Shown one piece after another: positions 39,628 to 47,441 of a DNA stretch of 64,000 nt (the stretch's first letter is position 1; each line of letters opens with the position of its first letter). A program made the translations under genes and the position numbers. Where the stretch lies: contig NZ_CP039865.1 in NCBI RefSeq assembly GCF_005160265.1, positions 696,501 through 760,500 on the forward strand. Direction: 5' to 3'. The notes under the pieces were generated by a model. It was not told the DNA's origin. It worked only from the letters and a program-made list of their open reading frames with translations, and ran no database searches. The stretch is from Phreatobacter aquaticus. Lineage in GTDB: Bacteria; Pseudomonadota; Alphaproteobacteria; Rhizobiales; Phreatobacteraceae.

Positions 39628-40395
39628 ATGGCCGCCGAGATCGCTCTCTTCACCTGCCTGTCCGACAATTTTGGCCTGCTGATCCACGATCCCGCGACGG
39701 GAGCGACCGCCGCCGTCGACGTGCCCGAGGCCGAGCCGGTCCTGGCCGCCGCCAAGGCGAAGGGCTGGACCATCAGCCACATCCTGGTGACCCACCATCA
39801 CCCGGACCACGTGCAGGGCATTGCCGCGGTGAAGGCCACCACCGGCGCCCATGTCATCGCGAATGCCGCCGACAAGCATCGCATCCCCGAGGTCGACGAG
39901 TGGGTGAGCCCCGGGGGCACCGCCAGCTTCGGCAGCCTCACCGCCGATGTCATCGACACGCCCGGCCATACCGTCGGCCACATCGTCTATCACTTCGCCG
40001 CCGAGAAGCTGCTCGCCTCCGGCGACACGCTGTTCTCCATGGGCTGCGGGCGTCTCTTCGAGGGCACGCCGGCCCAGATGTGGGGCGCGCTGCAGGTGCT
40101 GCGCAAACTGCCGGCAGACACCAAGGTCTATTGCGGCCACGAATACACTCTGTCGAATGCCCGGTTCGCACTGACCGTCGATCCCGCCAATGCGGCCCTC
40201 AAGGTGCGCGCCGCCGAGGTCGAGACCCTGCGCGAGAAGGGGCTGTCGACGCTGCCGACCACGATCGGTCAGGAACTCGCGACCAACCCGTTCCTGCGCG
40301 CCGACGATCCGGCCATCGCCGCCCATCTCGGCCTGGCCGGCTCGGATTCGGTCGCCGTCTTCACCGAACTGCGCGAACGCAAGAACCGCAGCTGA
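39628..40395 (+). CDS. gloB: Hydroxyacylglutathione hydrolase (glyoxalase II)
   Basis: GloB (255 residues) hydrolyses S-lactoylglutathione in methylglyoxal detoxification. The metallo-beta-lactamase motif THHHPDHVQGI binds the binuclear metal site, with further ligands in DTPGHTVGHI, ASGDTLFSMGCGRLFEG and the C-terminal glutathione-binding GHEYTLSNARFAL. GGGAG stands seven bases ahead of the ATG. A longer upstream reading frame has no support. Confidence 0.96.
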   Translation: MAAEIALFTCLSDNFGLLIHDPATGATAAVDVPEAEPVLAAAKAKGWTISHILVTHHHPDHVQGIAAVKATTGAHVIANAADKHRIPEVDEWVSPGGTASFGSLTADVIDTPGHTVGHIVYHFAAEKLLASGDTLFSMGCGRLFEGTPAQMWGALQVLRKLPADTKVYCGHEYTLSNARFALTVDPANAALKVRAAEVETLREKGLSTLPTTIGQELATNPFLRADDPAIAAHLGLAGSDSVAVFTELRERKNRS

Positions 40396-40428
40396 CGGGA
40401 AGTCAGCCGGGTCAGATCAGCCGCTGAA

Positions 40429-40674
40429 CTAGAAATCGACGGCGATGCCGCCGATTTCCCAATCGTCGTAGCGCACCGGATCGGCGCCGCCACGGCCATT
40501 GAGCTCGGCATCCTTGGCCAGCTCGGCCGCCTTGGCATCCAGCGCCGCGCGCCGCTCGGCGGCCTCTGCCAGCGCGCGCTGGGCAGCAGCCGAAAGCTCC
40601 CGCTTCGGCGCTTCAACGGCTGCAGTCGGCTTGTCGATGGCCACGGCGGTTGTGAAAGAGGGCTGGTCGCTCAT
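40429..40674 (-). CDS. DUF1674/SDHAF4-like succinate dehydrogenase assembly factor
   Basis: An 81-residue protein. Its C-terminus carries the family signature GRGGADPVRYDDWEIGGIAVDF (shown here in two halves: RGGADPVRYDDWE and GGIAVDF), the same motif as in mitochondrial SDHAF4/Sdh8, which binds flavinated SdhA before assembly of complex II. The N-terminal part is helical and Ala-rich. It converges on gloB. Succinate dehydrogenase genes are not in the window. Confidence 0.85.
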   Translation of the reverse strand: MSDQPSFTTAVAIDKPTAAVEAPKRELSAAAQRALAEAAERRAALDAKAAELAKDAELNGRGGADPVRYDDWEIGGIAVDF

Positions 40675-40760
40675 GCTCGTCTCAAACTCCCACACCCGCC
40701 TGTTGTCAACAGGAGGCCTTCGTTTGTCCTACGGCCGGCGCGCAAAGCTGGATCGCCGGA

Positions 40761-40788
40761 TTGACCCCGGACCTTCCGTGGCTATAGT
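40761..40788 (+). promoter_or_regulatory. Sigma-70-type promoter of tRNA-Leu
   Basis: -35 TTGACC (40761-40766) and -10 TATAGT (40783-40788) with a 16-bp spacer, ending 12 bp before the mature tRNA 5' end. This is the best promoter match in the window. Confidence 0.8.
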
Positions 40789-40800
40789 CCGCCGCGCGTT

Positions 40801-40882
40801 GCCCCTATGGCGGAATTGGTAGACGCGCTCGACTCAAAATCGAGTTCCGCAAGGAGTGCTGGTTCGATCCCGGCTAGGGGCA
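40801..40882 (+). tRNA. tRNA-Leu (anticodon CAA)
   Basis: An 82-nt class II tRNA. The acceptor stem is GCCCCTA/TAGGGGC with discriminator A; the anticodon stem CTCGA/TCGAG encloses the loop CTCAAAA (anticodon CAA, reads UUG); the variable arm is a TCC-GCAA-GGA hairpin; the T arm is GCTGG TTCGATC CCGGC. The CCA end is not encoded. An ORF can be drawn through this region on the opposite strand but is not real. Confidence 0.96.
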
Positions 40883-41004
40883 CGTCTTCGTTTTTGCAGC
40901 TCCGGACCTTCGGCGGGGTCGCAGGCCCCGACCACCCCGGCCAAGGACGGCTTTGGGGGTGATCTGTCTCCCCACCCCCATAGGCCGAGCCGGATGGACC
41001 AGGC

Positions 41005-43434
41005 TTAAGCGGCCATGCCGACCGACCGCATCGTCGGAATACGGCCCAGCCTCTGCATGAACTGCAGACCCGCGCCCTCCGCATCGACGCGGACGACCTC
41101 GGCCGACACGTCGCGACCATCCAGTAGGACGCTGACCTTGTGTCCCATCGCGAGGTCTGCCGCCGGTTCCACACGACAGCCGATGAGGCTGATGTCGGCG
41201 AGACGAACGTCGCGAGAGCTATTGCCGGACGTCAACGGCACAACGACATCGGCGGGCCGGCGGATCGCCTTTCGCCGCTCGTTCACGTCGGCTTCCACGC
41301 CCTTCAGGAAGGTCTCGACAGCCTGGGCAAGTCGCGACTGCGCTTCGCCAAGCAGCCGCGCGCCATCGGACACCAGGGCTGCCTCACGCCCCGTCTCGCC
41401 TGCGGCGGCGGTCACGGCCCGGACATTGTCCGACACGACCATGCTGCCATCCGCCGCGATCGCCACATTGGCAGCGATGTCGCGGGTCGCGGCCTCCTGC
41501 TCCTCCACGGCCGATGCAATCGACGAGGTGAACATGTTGATCTCGCCGATCCGGCCAATGATGCCGCGGATCGAGGAGACGGCGCTTTGCGTCGACGACT
41601 GGATGCCGGCGACCTGGGTCGCGATCTCTTCTGTTGCCCGCGCCGTCTGTGTCGCGAGGGCCTTGACCTCGGATGCGACAACGGCAAAGCCCTTGCCGGC
41701 CTCGCCGGCGCGCGCGGCCTCGATCGTGGCGTTGAGGGCGAGCAGGTTGGTCTGCTCGGCAATGTTGCGGATCAGGCCGATGATGGCTCCGATCCTTTCG
41801 GCCAGCGCCACGAGGCCTGACACTTCCTGGTCTGTCTGCTGGCCCTGCACGGTGGTCTCGCCGACCACGACGCTGGCGCGCTGCGCCTGCTGGGCGATCT
41901 CCCGCACGCAGGAGCCGAGCTCCTCGGTCGCGGCAGCGACGGCCTGGGCACTCGCGGCCGCATTGTCGGCCGCCCTTGCGGCGGACCCTGCCTCGCTGGT
42001 GGTTGTGGTGGCAGCCCCCAGAAGGGTATCGGCCGACCGGCCCATCGAGCCGATCTGGGAGGTCAGTTCGGTCATGACGACCGTGACGACCGATTGGAAA
42101 TCGACGATCAGCTTCTCGACATGCCGTTGGCGTGCCACCTCGGTGGACTGCGCCTGCAGGGCCTCACCCTCGAGCTTCTGCCGCTCCACCGCATTGTCGC
42201 GGAACACGGCAACCGCCCTGTTCATGGCGCCGATTTCGTCGCCGCGAGCGACATCGGCAAGCGCAATATCGTTGTCGCCATCGGCCAGCGAGCGCATCTC
42301 GCCGACGAGGGACACGATGGGCCGGGTCAGGCTTCGCGCAACCACATAGCCAAGCAAGCCGATGACGGCCAGAATGAGCAGCGACGCAAGCGCCACATTG
42401 TTGCGCAGCGCGACGACCGGAGCCATGTCCTCGGCCTCGCCGCGGGTGGCGACGACTGCCCAGGTGAGATCGCCGAAGCGGAAAGGCACAGCCGTTGCCA
42501 GCGCGGACTCGCCCCGATAGCTCATGGCCGACTGGCCATTGCGCCCCTGGATCGCCTGCGTCACGGCCTCCGACTCGATGCGCGTCTTCAGGATCGTGCT
42601 GTCACCGGTCGCCGAGAAGCGGGAATTCGACCGCATCAGCCCATCGGAACCGACGATGAAGGCATCGCCCGTCTGTCCGAGACCATGCGTGGCGTTCATG
42701 ACCGCATTGATGCGGTCAACCGGCATCTGGAAGGCAAAGACCCCCATCGGCTTGCCGTCAGGGCCCATGATCGGCGTCGCGATGAAGCTCGCCGGAACGT
42801 TTTCGGATGGGGCATAGGGCCGGAAGTCCGAGACATGAACCGAGCCGGCGGTGCCGCTCGCCATGGCCGCGCGATAGACCGCGCCGAGATCGGTGTCCTT
42901 CCACTGGCCGGTGAGCACATTGGTGCCGAAATCCAGCTCCTTGAACACCGTGTAGATCACGTTGCCCTCGCGGTCGAAAACGAAGACGTCGTAATAGCCG
43001 CGCTCGCGCTGGAGACGATGAAACCAGGGATGCAGCCGGGCATGCTCGCGCGAGAAGCGCGAACCGTCGCCGGCATCGTCGAGCTCGTCCTTCTTCCCGT
43101 TGGGGTTAGGATTGGCCTCGATGTAGAGTTGCTGCAGACGCGGACCAGAATTGGCACCCATCTCGCGCCAGGCCGCCGAGAAGCTGGCCAGCGCATCCGC
43201 TGCGATCGCACTGCCCCCGATCAGCGACGTGTCTTCCTTGATCGCGTTGAAATAGCTTTCCAGTGCCTTCTGCCGGTCGGTCGCAACCGACGACAGCGCA
43301 ACCGTCAGCATGTTCACCGTATTGGACCGTGCCGTGACGAAGGCTGAAACCCCCAGGATGATGGCTGTCAGCGCAGCGCACACCACGACCAGCGCGGGAA
43401 TCTTGATCGACATGCGAATGTCTGCGACGCGCAT
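41005..43434 (-). CDS. Chemoreceptor with Cache-type sensor and C-terminal PilZ domain
   Basis: A methyl-accepting chemotaxis protein of 809 residues. TM1 is near 11-35 ([19 protein letters not shown]). A long periplasmic region looks like a double Cache sensor ([40 protein letters not shown]). TM2 ([18 protein letters not shown]) is followed by HAMP and the signalling tip [20 protein letters not shown]. The last ~100 residues form a PilZ domain with the c-di-GMP motif RRKAIRR and DISLIGC. The receptor could therefore join ligand sensing to c-di-GMP. ATG 43434 has AGG close by; 43467 is less likely. Confidence 0.92.
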   Translation of the reverse strand: MRVADIRMSIKIPALVVVCAALTAIILGVSAFVTARSNTVNMLTVALSSVATDRQKALESYFNAIKEDTSLIGGSAIAADALASFSAAWREMGANSGPRLQQLYIEANPNPNGKKDELDDAGDGSRFSREHARLHPWFHRLQRERGYYDVFVFDREGNVIYTVFKELDFGTNVLTGQWKDTDLGAVYRAAMASGTAGSVHVSDFRPYAPSENVPASFIATPIMGPDGKPMGVFAFQMPVDRINAVMNATHGLGQTGDAFIVGSDGLMRSNSRFSATGDSTILKTRIESEAVTQAIQGRNGQSAMSYRGESALATAVPFRFGDLTWAVVATRGEAEDMAPVVALRNNVALASLLILAVIGLLGYVVARSLTRPIVSLVGEMRSLADGDNDIALADVARGDEIGAMNRAVAVFRDNAVERQKLEGEALQAQSTEVARQRHVEKLIVDFQSVVTVVMTELTSQIGSMGRSADTLLGAATTTTSEAGSAARAADNAAASAQAVAAATEELGSCVREIAQQAQRASVVVGETTVQGQQTDQEVSGLVALAERIGAIIGLIRNIAEQTNLLALNATIEAARAGEAGKGFAVVASEVKALATQTARATEEIATQVAGIQSSTQSAVSSIRGIIGRIGEINMFTSSIASAVEEQEAATRDIAANVAIAADGSMVVSDNVRAVTAAAGETGREAALVSDGARLLGEAQSRLAQAVETFLKGVEADVNERRKAIRRPADVVVPLTSGNSSRDVRLADISLIGCRVEPAADLAMGHKVSVLLDGRDVSAEVVRVDAEGAGLQFMQRLGRIPTMRSVGMAA

Positions 43435-43780
43435 GGGCCTGTCTTTCTGCAACCGGGGACACTTCATAACGTAACGCCAATTCGTCTACGTTGAATGAAT
43501 GCCAGGCGTGGCGCTGCGCGGACACGCTCATCGTCCGGCCAGCGCCCGCCAACAGATGTGCAGCAGATAACCTTTTCCAAACAACACTTTGATCCAGCGT
43601 GACGCCGGGGGCTGCTGGCTGCGGTGCCTGCTCGTTGATCAACACGCGGCGAGATTTGCCGGCGAACAAGACCTGCGGCGCACAACCCTGCTGCGGTTGA
43701 GGCAGGCCGCAAGGCTGGAACAGGTGGCGGGAACAAGTGCCACGCTCCCGCGTTGTTGGGCCACCTGACCGGAGACAAGC
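43435..43780. other. Upstream region of chemoreceptor and small gene, with a hairpin
   Basis: About 345 bp without a confident gene. It should hold the promoter of the minus-strand chemoreceptor and that of the small plus-strand gene at 43781. The visible structure is an 8-bp inverted repeat, CAGGTGGC (43721-43728) and GCCACCTG (43760-43767), enclosing a second possible stem (GGGA/TCCC). It ends 3 nt before the ribosome-binding GGAG of the small gene. Confidence 0.55.
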
Positions 43781-43933
43781 ATGACCCTCTCGCGCCCTAT
43801 GCTTCTTGCCATCATCGCAATCCTTGGCGTGGTGGCTGTTGGCGCCGTCGCCGCTTACATGCAGGAGCGCAATCGCAGCCCAGGCGTTGAAATCCGCATG
43901 GACGAGCGCGGGCTGCGCATCGAGAACCGCTGA
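43781..43933 (+). CDS. Small membrane-anchored protein of unknown function (50 residues)
   Basis: Open frame MTLSRPMLLAIIAILGVVAV... ending RIENR. One transmembrane segment (about residues 7-26) is followed by a short charged tail (VEIRMDERGLRIENR). The ribosome-binding site GGAG is ideally spaced. Although short, the start signal, codon use and membrane pattern make it credible. The tail after the helix, with its alternating Glu/Arg, is the most likely functional part. No family is recognised. It converges on the cytochrome-like gene. Confidence 0.65.
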   Translation: MTLSRPMLLAIIAILGVVAVGAVAAYMQERNRSPGVEIRMDERGLRIENR

Positions 43934-43941
43934 GATCGGGT

Positions 43942-44580
43942 TCAGGCGCGGCGCGACCTCTGCCGCAGCCGCAAGGGCCTGAGCACATTGACCTCGATCA
44001 CGGCGCCGGTTGTCGCCGTCAGCGCCGCGATGCAGATGGCGATCTTGGACATGTCCTCCATCGCGCCCTCGATCTGGATCGCATGGACGGCTCCCGCGCC
44101 AACGACCGCGACCGCCAGGACGCTGTGAAGGATGCTCCACAGCTGCTGGTCGAAGTTCAGCGCGCGCCGCGTGGCCGCCAGAACGGCCGTCAGCACGAGG
44201 CACCACAGGCTGATCACGCCATAGACCGAGAACGGCGTCGGCGCCGTCAGGAGCAGCGCATCCGTGATGTCATCGGGGCTGTAGGCATAGAGCGCGCCGA
44301 CATGCAGGGCCACCAGCCCCACGATCGCCATGCCGCCGAGGCGGTGCCACCGCACGCCGTCCCGCGGTGCGAGCAGGGGCGGCGCGGCCGCCTTCAGAAG
44401 CGGCTGAACGAACAGAAGGCTCAGCGCAACGACGCCGGCCATGCCGCCGACAAACCACAGGAATTCCCGCCCCCGCTGCAACGGGCTGGCGGCAGCGAAG
44501 ATCACCGGGACGACCGCTAGAACAAGCACTACGATCCAGGCTGCGATACGCAGGGTTCGCCCTGGTCTGCCGCCCTTCAT
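43942..44580 (-). CDS. Ferric reductase-like/cytochrome b-type membrane protein
   Basis: A 212-residue protein with about six transmembrane segments. Histidines that could bind heme lie in pairs inside helices: RWHRLGGMAIVGLVALHVGALY and WSILHSVLAVAVVGAGAVHAIQ. This resembles the ferric-reductase-like transmembrane domain of YedZ/MsrQ and NOX-type proteins. There is no flavin or NAD domain. Its start is 2 bp after the stop of the Tat-exported dioxygenase-like gene, so the two are surely co-transcribed and may work together at the membrane. Confidence 0.8.
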   Translation of the reverse strand: MKGGRPGRTLRIAAWIVVLVLAVVPVIFAAASPLQRGREFLWFVGGMAGVVALSLLFVQPLLKAAAPPLLAPRDGVRWHRLGGMAIVGLVALHVGALYAYSPDDITDALLLTAPTPFSVYGVISLWCLVLTAVLAATRRALNFDQQLWSILHSVLAVAVVGAGAVHAIQIEGAMEDMSKIAICIAALTATTGAVIEVNVLRPLRLRQRSRRA

Positions 44581-44582
44581 CC

Positions 44583-45089
44583 TCAAACGGCGGGGGCAAG
44601 CACGAAATCGGCACTCATGGTCTTGTCGTGCCGGCTGCCGAGAACCGGGCGCAGGAACAGCGTGGCAAAGCCTGGATCGTCATAGGCGATGTGAATGTGC
44701 GGCTGGCCGAACTGGGGCACGATCGGCGAGATGTCGAGGCTGTAGCGGCCATCCGGACCGGTCATCACGCTGCCCCGATTGCTCGGCACCCGCTCGCCGC
44801 CGCGCTCGGTGGCCGCCCAGATCTGGACGCGCAGATTGGGCAGCGGTTGACCGTCGCCGGCCCTGCGCACCACCCCCGACACGGTGAAGCCCGTGCCGAG
44901 ATTCTGCACGAGCGGTGCATTGGGAAAGTAATTGTTGGCGCCGCCCGGCATGGTCGCCGTCGCTGCCAGCGCTCCGGCGGCCTGCGCAACGCCCGATACC
45001 CCGACCCCGGGCATTAAGCCTGCGGCGGCCAGTGCCGCGGAACCACCGAGAAAAACTCTGCGATCGAGAACGATGATCTTGCCGGTCAT
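44583..45089 (-). CDS. Tat-exported intradiol-dioxygenase-like protein
   Basis: A 168-residue exported protein. The twin-arginine signal DRRVFLGGSAALAAAGLMPG lies at about residues 9-28. The mature part has the intradiol ring-cleavage fold: VSGVVRRAGDGQPLPNLRVQIWAA, MTGPDGRYSLDIS and the metal-binding pair PHIHIAY. The two Tyr ligands of catechol and protocatechuate dioxygenases are not evident. The ribosome-binding site AGGAG is well placed at ATG 45089. It forms an operon with the cytochrome-like gene. Confidence 0.82.
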   Translation of the reverse strand: MTGKIIVLDRRVFLGGSAALAAAGLMPGVGVSGVAQAAGALAATATMPGGANNYFPNAPLVQNLGTGFTVSGVVRRAGDGQPLPNLRVQIWAATERGGERVPSNRGSVMTGPDGRYSLDISPIVPQFGQPHIHIAYDDPGFATLFLRPVLGSRHDKTMSADFVLAPAV

Positions 45090-45360
45090 TGTCTGCTCCT
45101 TCGCTAGGACGCCGCTGGCCTTCAACCACCGCGCAAAGCGGCTGATCGCGGCCGGGCGGGCTTGATGACCCTTCAAGGCTAGCGGCTCAGCGCCGCGCAA
45201 GTCCACTGGCGGCGGCTGAACCCTGCGCGAGGCGCGATCACCTTCGCGTCATGGCCGGCGGTTGCCGCCCACAGCCGGGCATGATCCAGTCTGCCCATTG
45301 GTCAGCCGTGCATGAGGCCCAACCCTGCCAACCATCCGCTTTGTCTGCTGACCTGACCGC
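45090..45360. other. Promoter region between divergent genes
   Basis: About 270 bp between the Tat dioxygenase-like gene (minus) and the acyl-CoA dehydrogenase operon (plus). No ORF with ribosome-binding site, no RNA gene and no clear -35/-10 pair is seen; the TTGTCTTAT repeats lie immediately to its right. Confidence 0.45.
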
Positions 45361-45386
45361 TTGTCTTATCTTGTCTTATTGATCAG
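45361..45386 (+). promoter_or_regulatory. TTGTCTTAT direct repeat, possible operator
   Basis: TTGTCTTAT occurs at 45361-45369 and 45371-45379, followed by TGATCAG, 35 bp before the acyl-CoA dehydrogenase start. The half-site resembles GntR/FadR-subfamily sites. A very similar element, TTGTCTTAT-G-TTGTCT-GATC, overlaps the start of the ABC ATPase gene (52538-52557, minus strand). Confidence 0.4.
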
Positions 45387-45420
45387 GCTGATCCACCAGC
45401 CGTTGCGAGGTATGCAGTCG

Positions 45421-46581
45421 ATGGATGCCCTGCTGACCGAGGACCAGCGCCGGATTGTGGCGAGCGTCGACCGCTTTGCGGAGCGCCACCTGCCGCCGGA
45501 CGAGGTGCGGCGGCGCGACCGCGAGCATATCCCGCCCTACGACCTGCTGCCGGCCATGGGTGAAGCCGGCTTCTTCGCGCTTGGCGTGCCGGCCGATATG
45601 GGCGGCCTTGGCCTCGACTGGACCCATGTCGCTCTCGTGCAGGACCGGCTCGGCCGCCACGGCTATATGGCCGCCTCCATCTTCAATCGCGTCGTCGGCT
45701 TCGGCCTGAGCTCGGTGCTGACCTATGGCTCGCCCGCGCAGAAGGCGGCGTTCCTGCCCGGCCTGATGACCGGCACCTTCTTCATCGCGCTGGCCCTGAC
45801 CGAGCCCGGCGCCGGCAGCGATGCCGCCGCCATCCGCACCCGTGCACGGCGCACCGCCAACGGCTACGCGATCTCCGGCAACAAGATCTGGATCAGCGAT
45901 GCGAAGGGCGCGCGCTATCTCCTGACCGCCGCCCGCACCGGCCCCGAGCCGACAGGCGCCAACGGCATAACCCTGTTCCTCGTGCCGAGCGATGCGAAGG
46001 GCATTGCGCTCAATCCGCTCGCCAAGATCGGCAACAATTGCATGCCGAGTTTCGATGTTGGGTTCGACGAGGTCGAAGTCGGCGAGGATGCCGTCATCGG
46101 CGAGGTCGGCAACGGCTTCCGGCACCTCATGTCGACGCTGCATTTCTCGCGCGCCAGCATGGCGGCCACTGTCACCGGGGCGGCCCAGGCAGCGCTTGGC
46201 GGCGTCGTAGCCCACGCCACCACCCGCGAGCAATTCGGTCGCCCCATCGCCTCGTTCCAGGTGATCGCCCACCGGCTCGCCGACCTGCAGATCCGCATCG
46301 ATCTTTCCCGCCTGATGGTCGGCCATCTTGCAACTCTGATCGCCCGCGGCCTGCCCTGCCGACGCGAATCCGCCCAGGCCAAGATCGTCGCCACCGAGAC
46401 GCTGCGCGACGTCGCCGATCAGGGCATGCAGATCATGGCGAGCGCCGGCTATTCGGCCGAGAGCGACATCCAGCGCTTCTGGCGCGACTCGCGCCTCTAC
46501 ACATTCGGCGAGGGCGCCAACGAAGTGCTCCGCGATTCCATTGCCCGCGACCTCGGGCTCCATGCGAAGGGAAGACCATGA
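45421..46581 (+). CDS. Acyl-CoA dehydrogenase
   Basis: A 386-residue FAD-dependent acyl-CoA dehydrogenase of the normal length. Landmarks are LALTEPGAGSDAAAIRTRA (FAD/substrate), SGNKIWISDAKGARY, REQFGRPIASFQVI and the catalytic Glu segment LYTFGEGANEVLRDSIARDL. ATG 45421 is chosen over ATG 45412, which touches the GAGG. Its stop overlaps the amidohydrolase start (ATGA), placing it first in a three-gene operon with a CoA ligase. The acyl chain is unknown. Confidence 0.92.
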   Translation: MDALLTEDQRRIVASVDRFAERHLPPDEVRRRDREHIPPYDLLPAMGEAGFFALGVPADMGGLGLDWTHVALVQDRLGRHGYMAASIFNRVVGFGLSSVLTYGSPAQKAAFLPGLMTGTFFIALALTEPGAGSDAAAIRTRARRTANGYAISGNKIWISDAKGARYLLTAARTGPEPTGANGITLFLVPSDAKGIALNPLAKIGNNCMPSFDVGFDEVEVGEDAVIGEVGNGFRHLMSTLHFSRASMAATVTGAAQAALGGVVAHATTREQFGRPIASFQVIAHRLADLQIRIDLSRLMVGHLATLIARGLPCRRESAQAKIVATETLRDVADQGMQIMASAGYSAESDIQRFWRDSRLYTFGEGANEVLRDSIARDLGLHAKGRP

Positions 46582-47441
46582 CCGGCGTGAAGGCGATCGA
46601 CACCGTCGTCAATATCTGGACGCCCGAGGCGCTGGCCGGCCGGCCCGACCGTACGGGCTTCTACACCGAGAAGATGAAGGTCAACGCCAAGACCTTTGCC
46701 GGCACAACACACAAGGAAATGCTCGAGCGCATGGACCGCGCCGGCATCGAGAAGAGCTTCCTGATTGCCGCCAAGGTTGGCCAGCTCGGCCATCCCGCCT
46801 GCTATCACGTGCCCTACAAACTGGTGGCCGAAGCGGTGCAGGCCCATCCCGACCGCTTCTACGGGCTTGCCGGCCTCGATCCGACGGAGGGCATGCGCGG
46901 CGTGCGCGAGCTGGAGCACGCGGTGAAGGAATACGGCTTCATCGGCGCGCATTTCTATCCGCACTGGTTCGAACTCGCGCCCGACCATGCCAAATGGTAC
47001 CCATTCTACGCCAAATGCGTGGAGCTCGACGTGCCGATCCAGCTCCAGGTCGGCCAGTCCATGGTCTATGACCCGACCTATCCGCGCCGCTCGGTCGGCC
47101 GTCCGATCTCCCTCGACGCGGTCGCCTGCGACTTCCCGGAACTGAAGATCGTCGGCATCCATGTCGGCATTCCCTGGACCGACGAGATGATCGCCATGTC
47201 ATGGAAGCACAAGAATGTCTATATCGGTTCGGACGCGCACAGCCCGAAATACTGGCCGCAATCCTTCGTCCATTTCATCAAGTCGTTCGGCAAGACCAAG
47301 GTGATCTTCGGCACGGATTTCCCGGTGCTGGATTTCGAGCGCACCATGGCCGAGATCGACGCGCTCGGCTTTTCCGACGAGGTCCGCGCCCTGTTCCTGC
47401 GCGACAATGCCATCAAGCTCTACAAGCTCGACCAGCGATGA
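46578..47441 (+). CDS. Amidohydrolase-2 family TIM-barrel protein
   Basis: A 287-residue metal-dependent hydrolase/decarboxylase-like protein. It shows GIEKSFLIAAKVG, GFIGAHFYPHWFELAP, VGIHVGIPWTDEM and the C-terminal FGTDFPVLDFERTM with the metal-binding Asp and then RDNAIKLYKL. The usual N-terminal HxH is replaced by TVVNIW, so only part of the metal site is obvious. Family members hydrolyse rings or amides or decarboxylate aromatic acids. Overlaps of 4 bp at both ends tie it to the dehydrogenase and ligase. Confidence 0.88.
   Translation: MTGVKAIDTVVNIWTPEALAGRPDRTGFYTEKMKVNAKTFAGTTHKEMLERMDRAGIEKSFLIAAKVGQLGHPACYHVPYKLVAEAVQAHPDRFYGLAGLDPTEGMRGVRELEHAVKEYGFIGAHFYPHWFELAPDHAKWYPFYAKCVELDVPIQLQVGQSMVYDPTYPRRSVGRPISLDAVACDFPELKIVGIHVGIPWTDEMIAMSWKHKNVYIGSDAHSPKYWPQSFVHFIKSFGKTKVIFGTDFPVLDFERTMAEIDALGFSDEVRALFLRDNAIKLYKLDQR

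Noticed and set aside
40883-41004. TGGGGGT / ACCCCCA inverted repeat after tRNA-Leu as a terminator
   Set aside because: The stem is only 7 bp with a long loop and no T-run. Other partial pairings are equally good, so no terminator is annotated.
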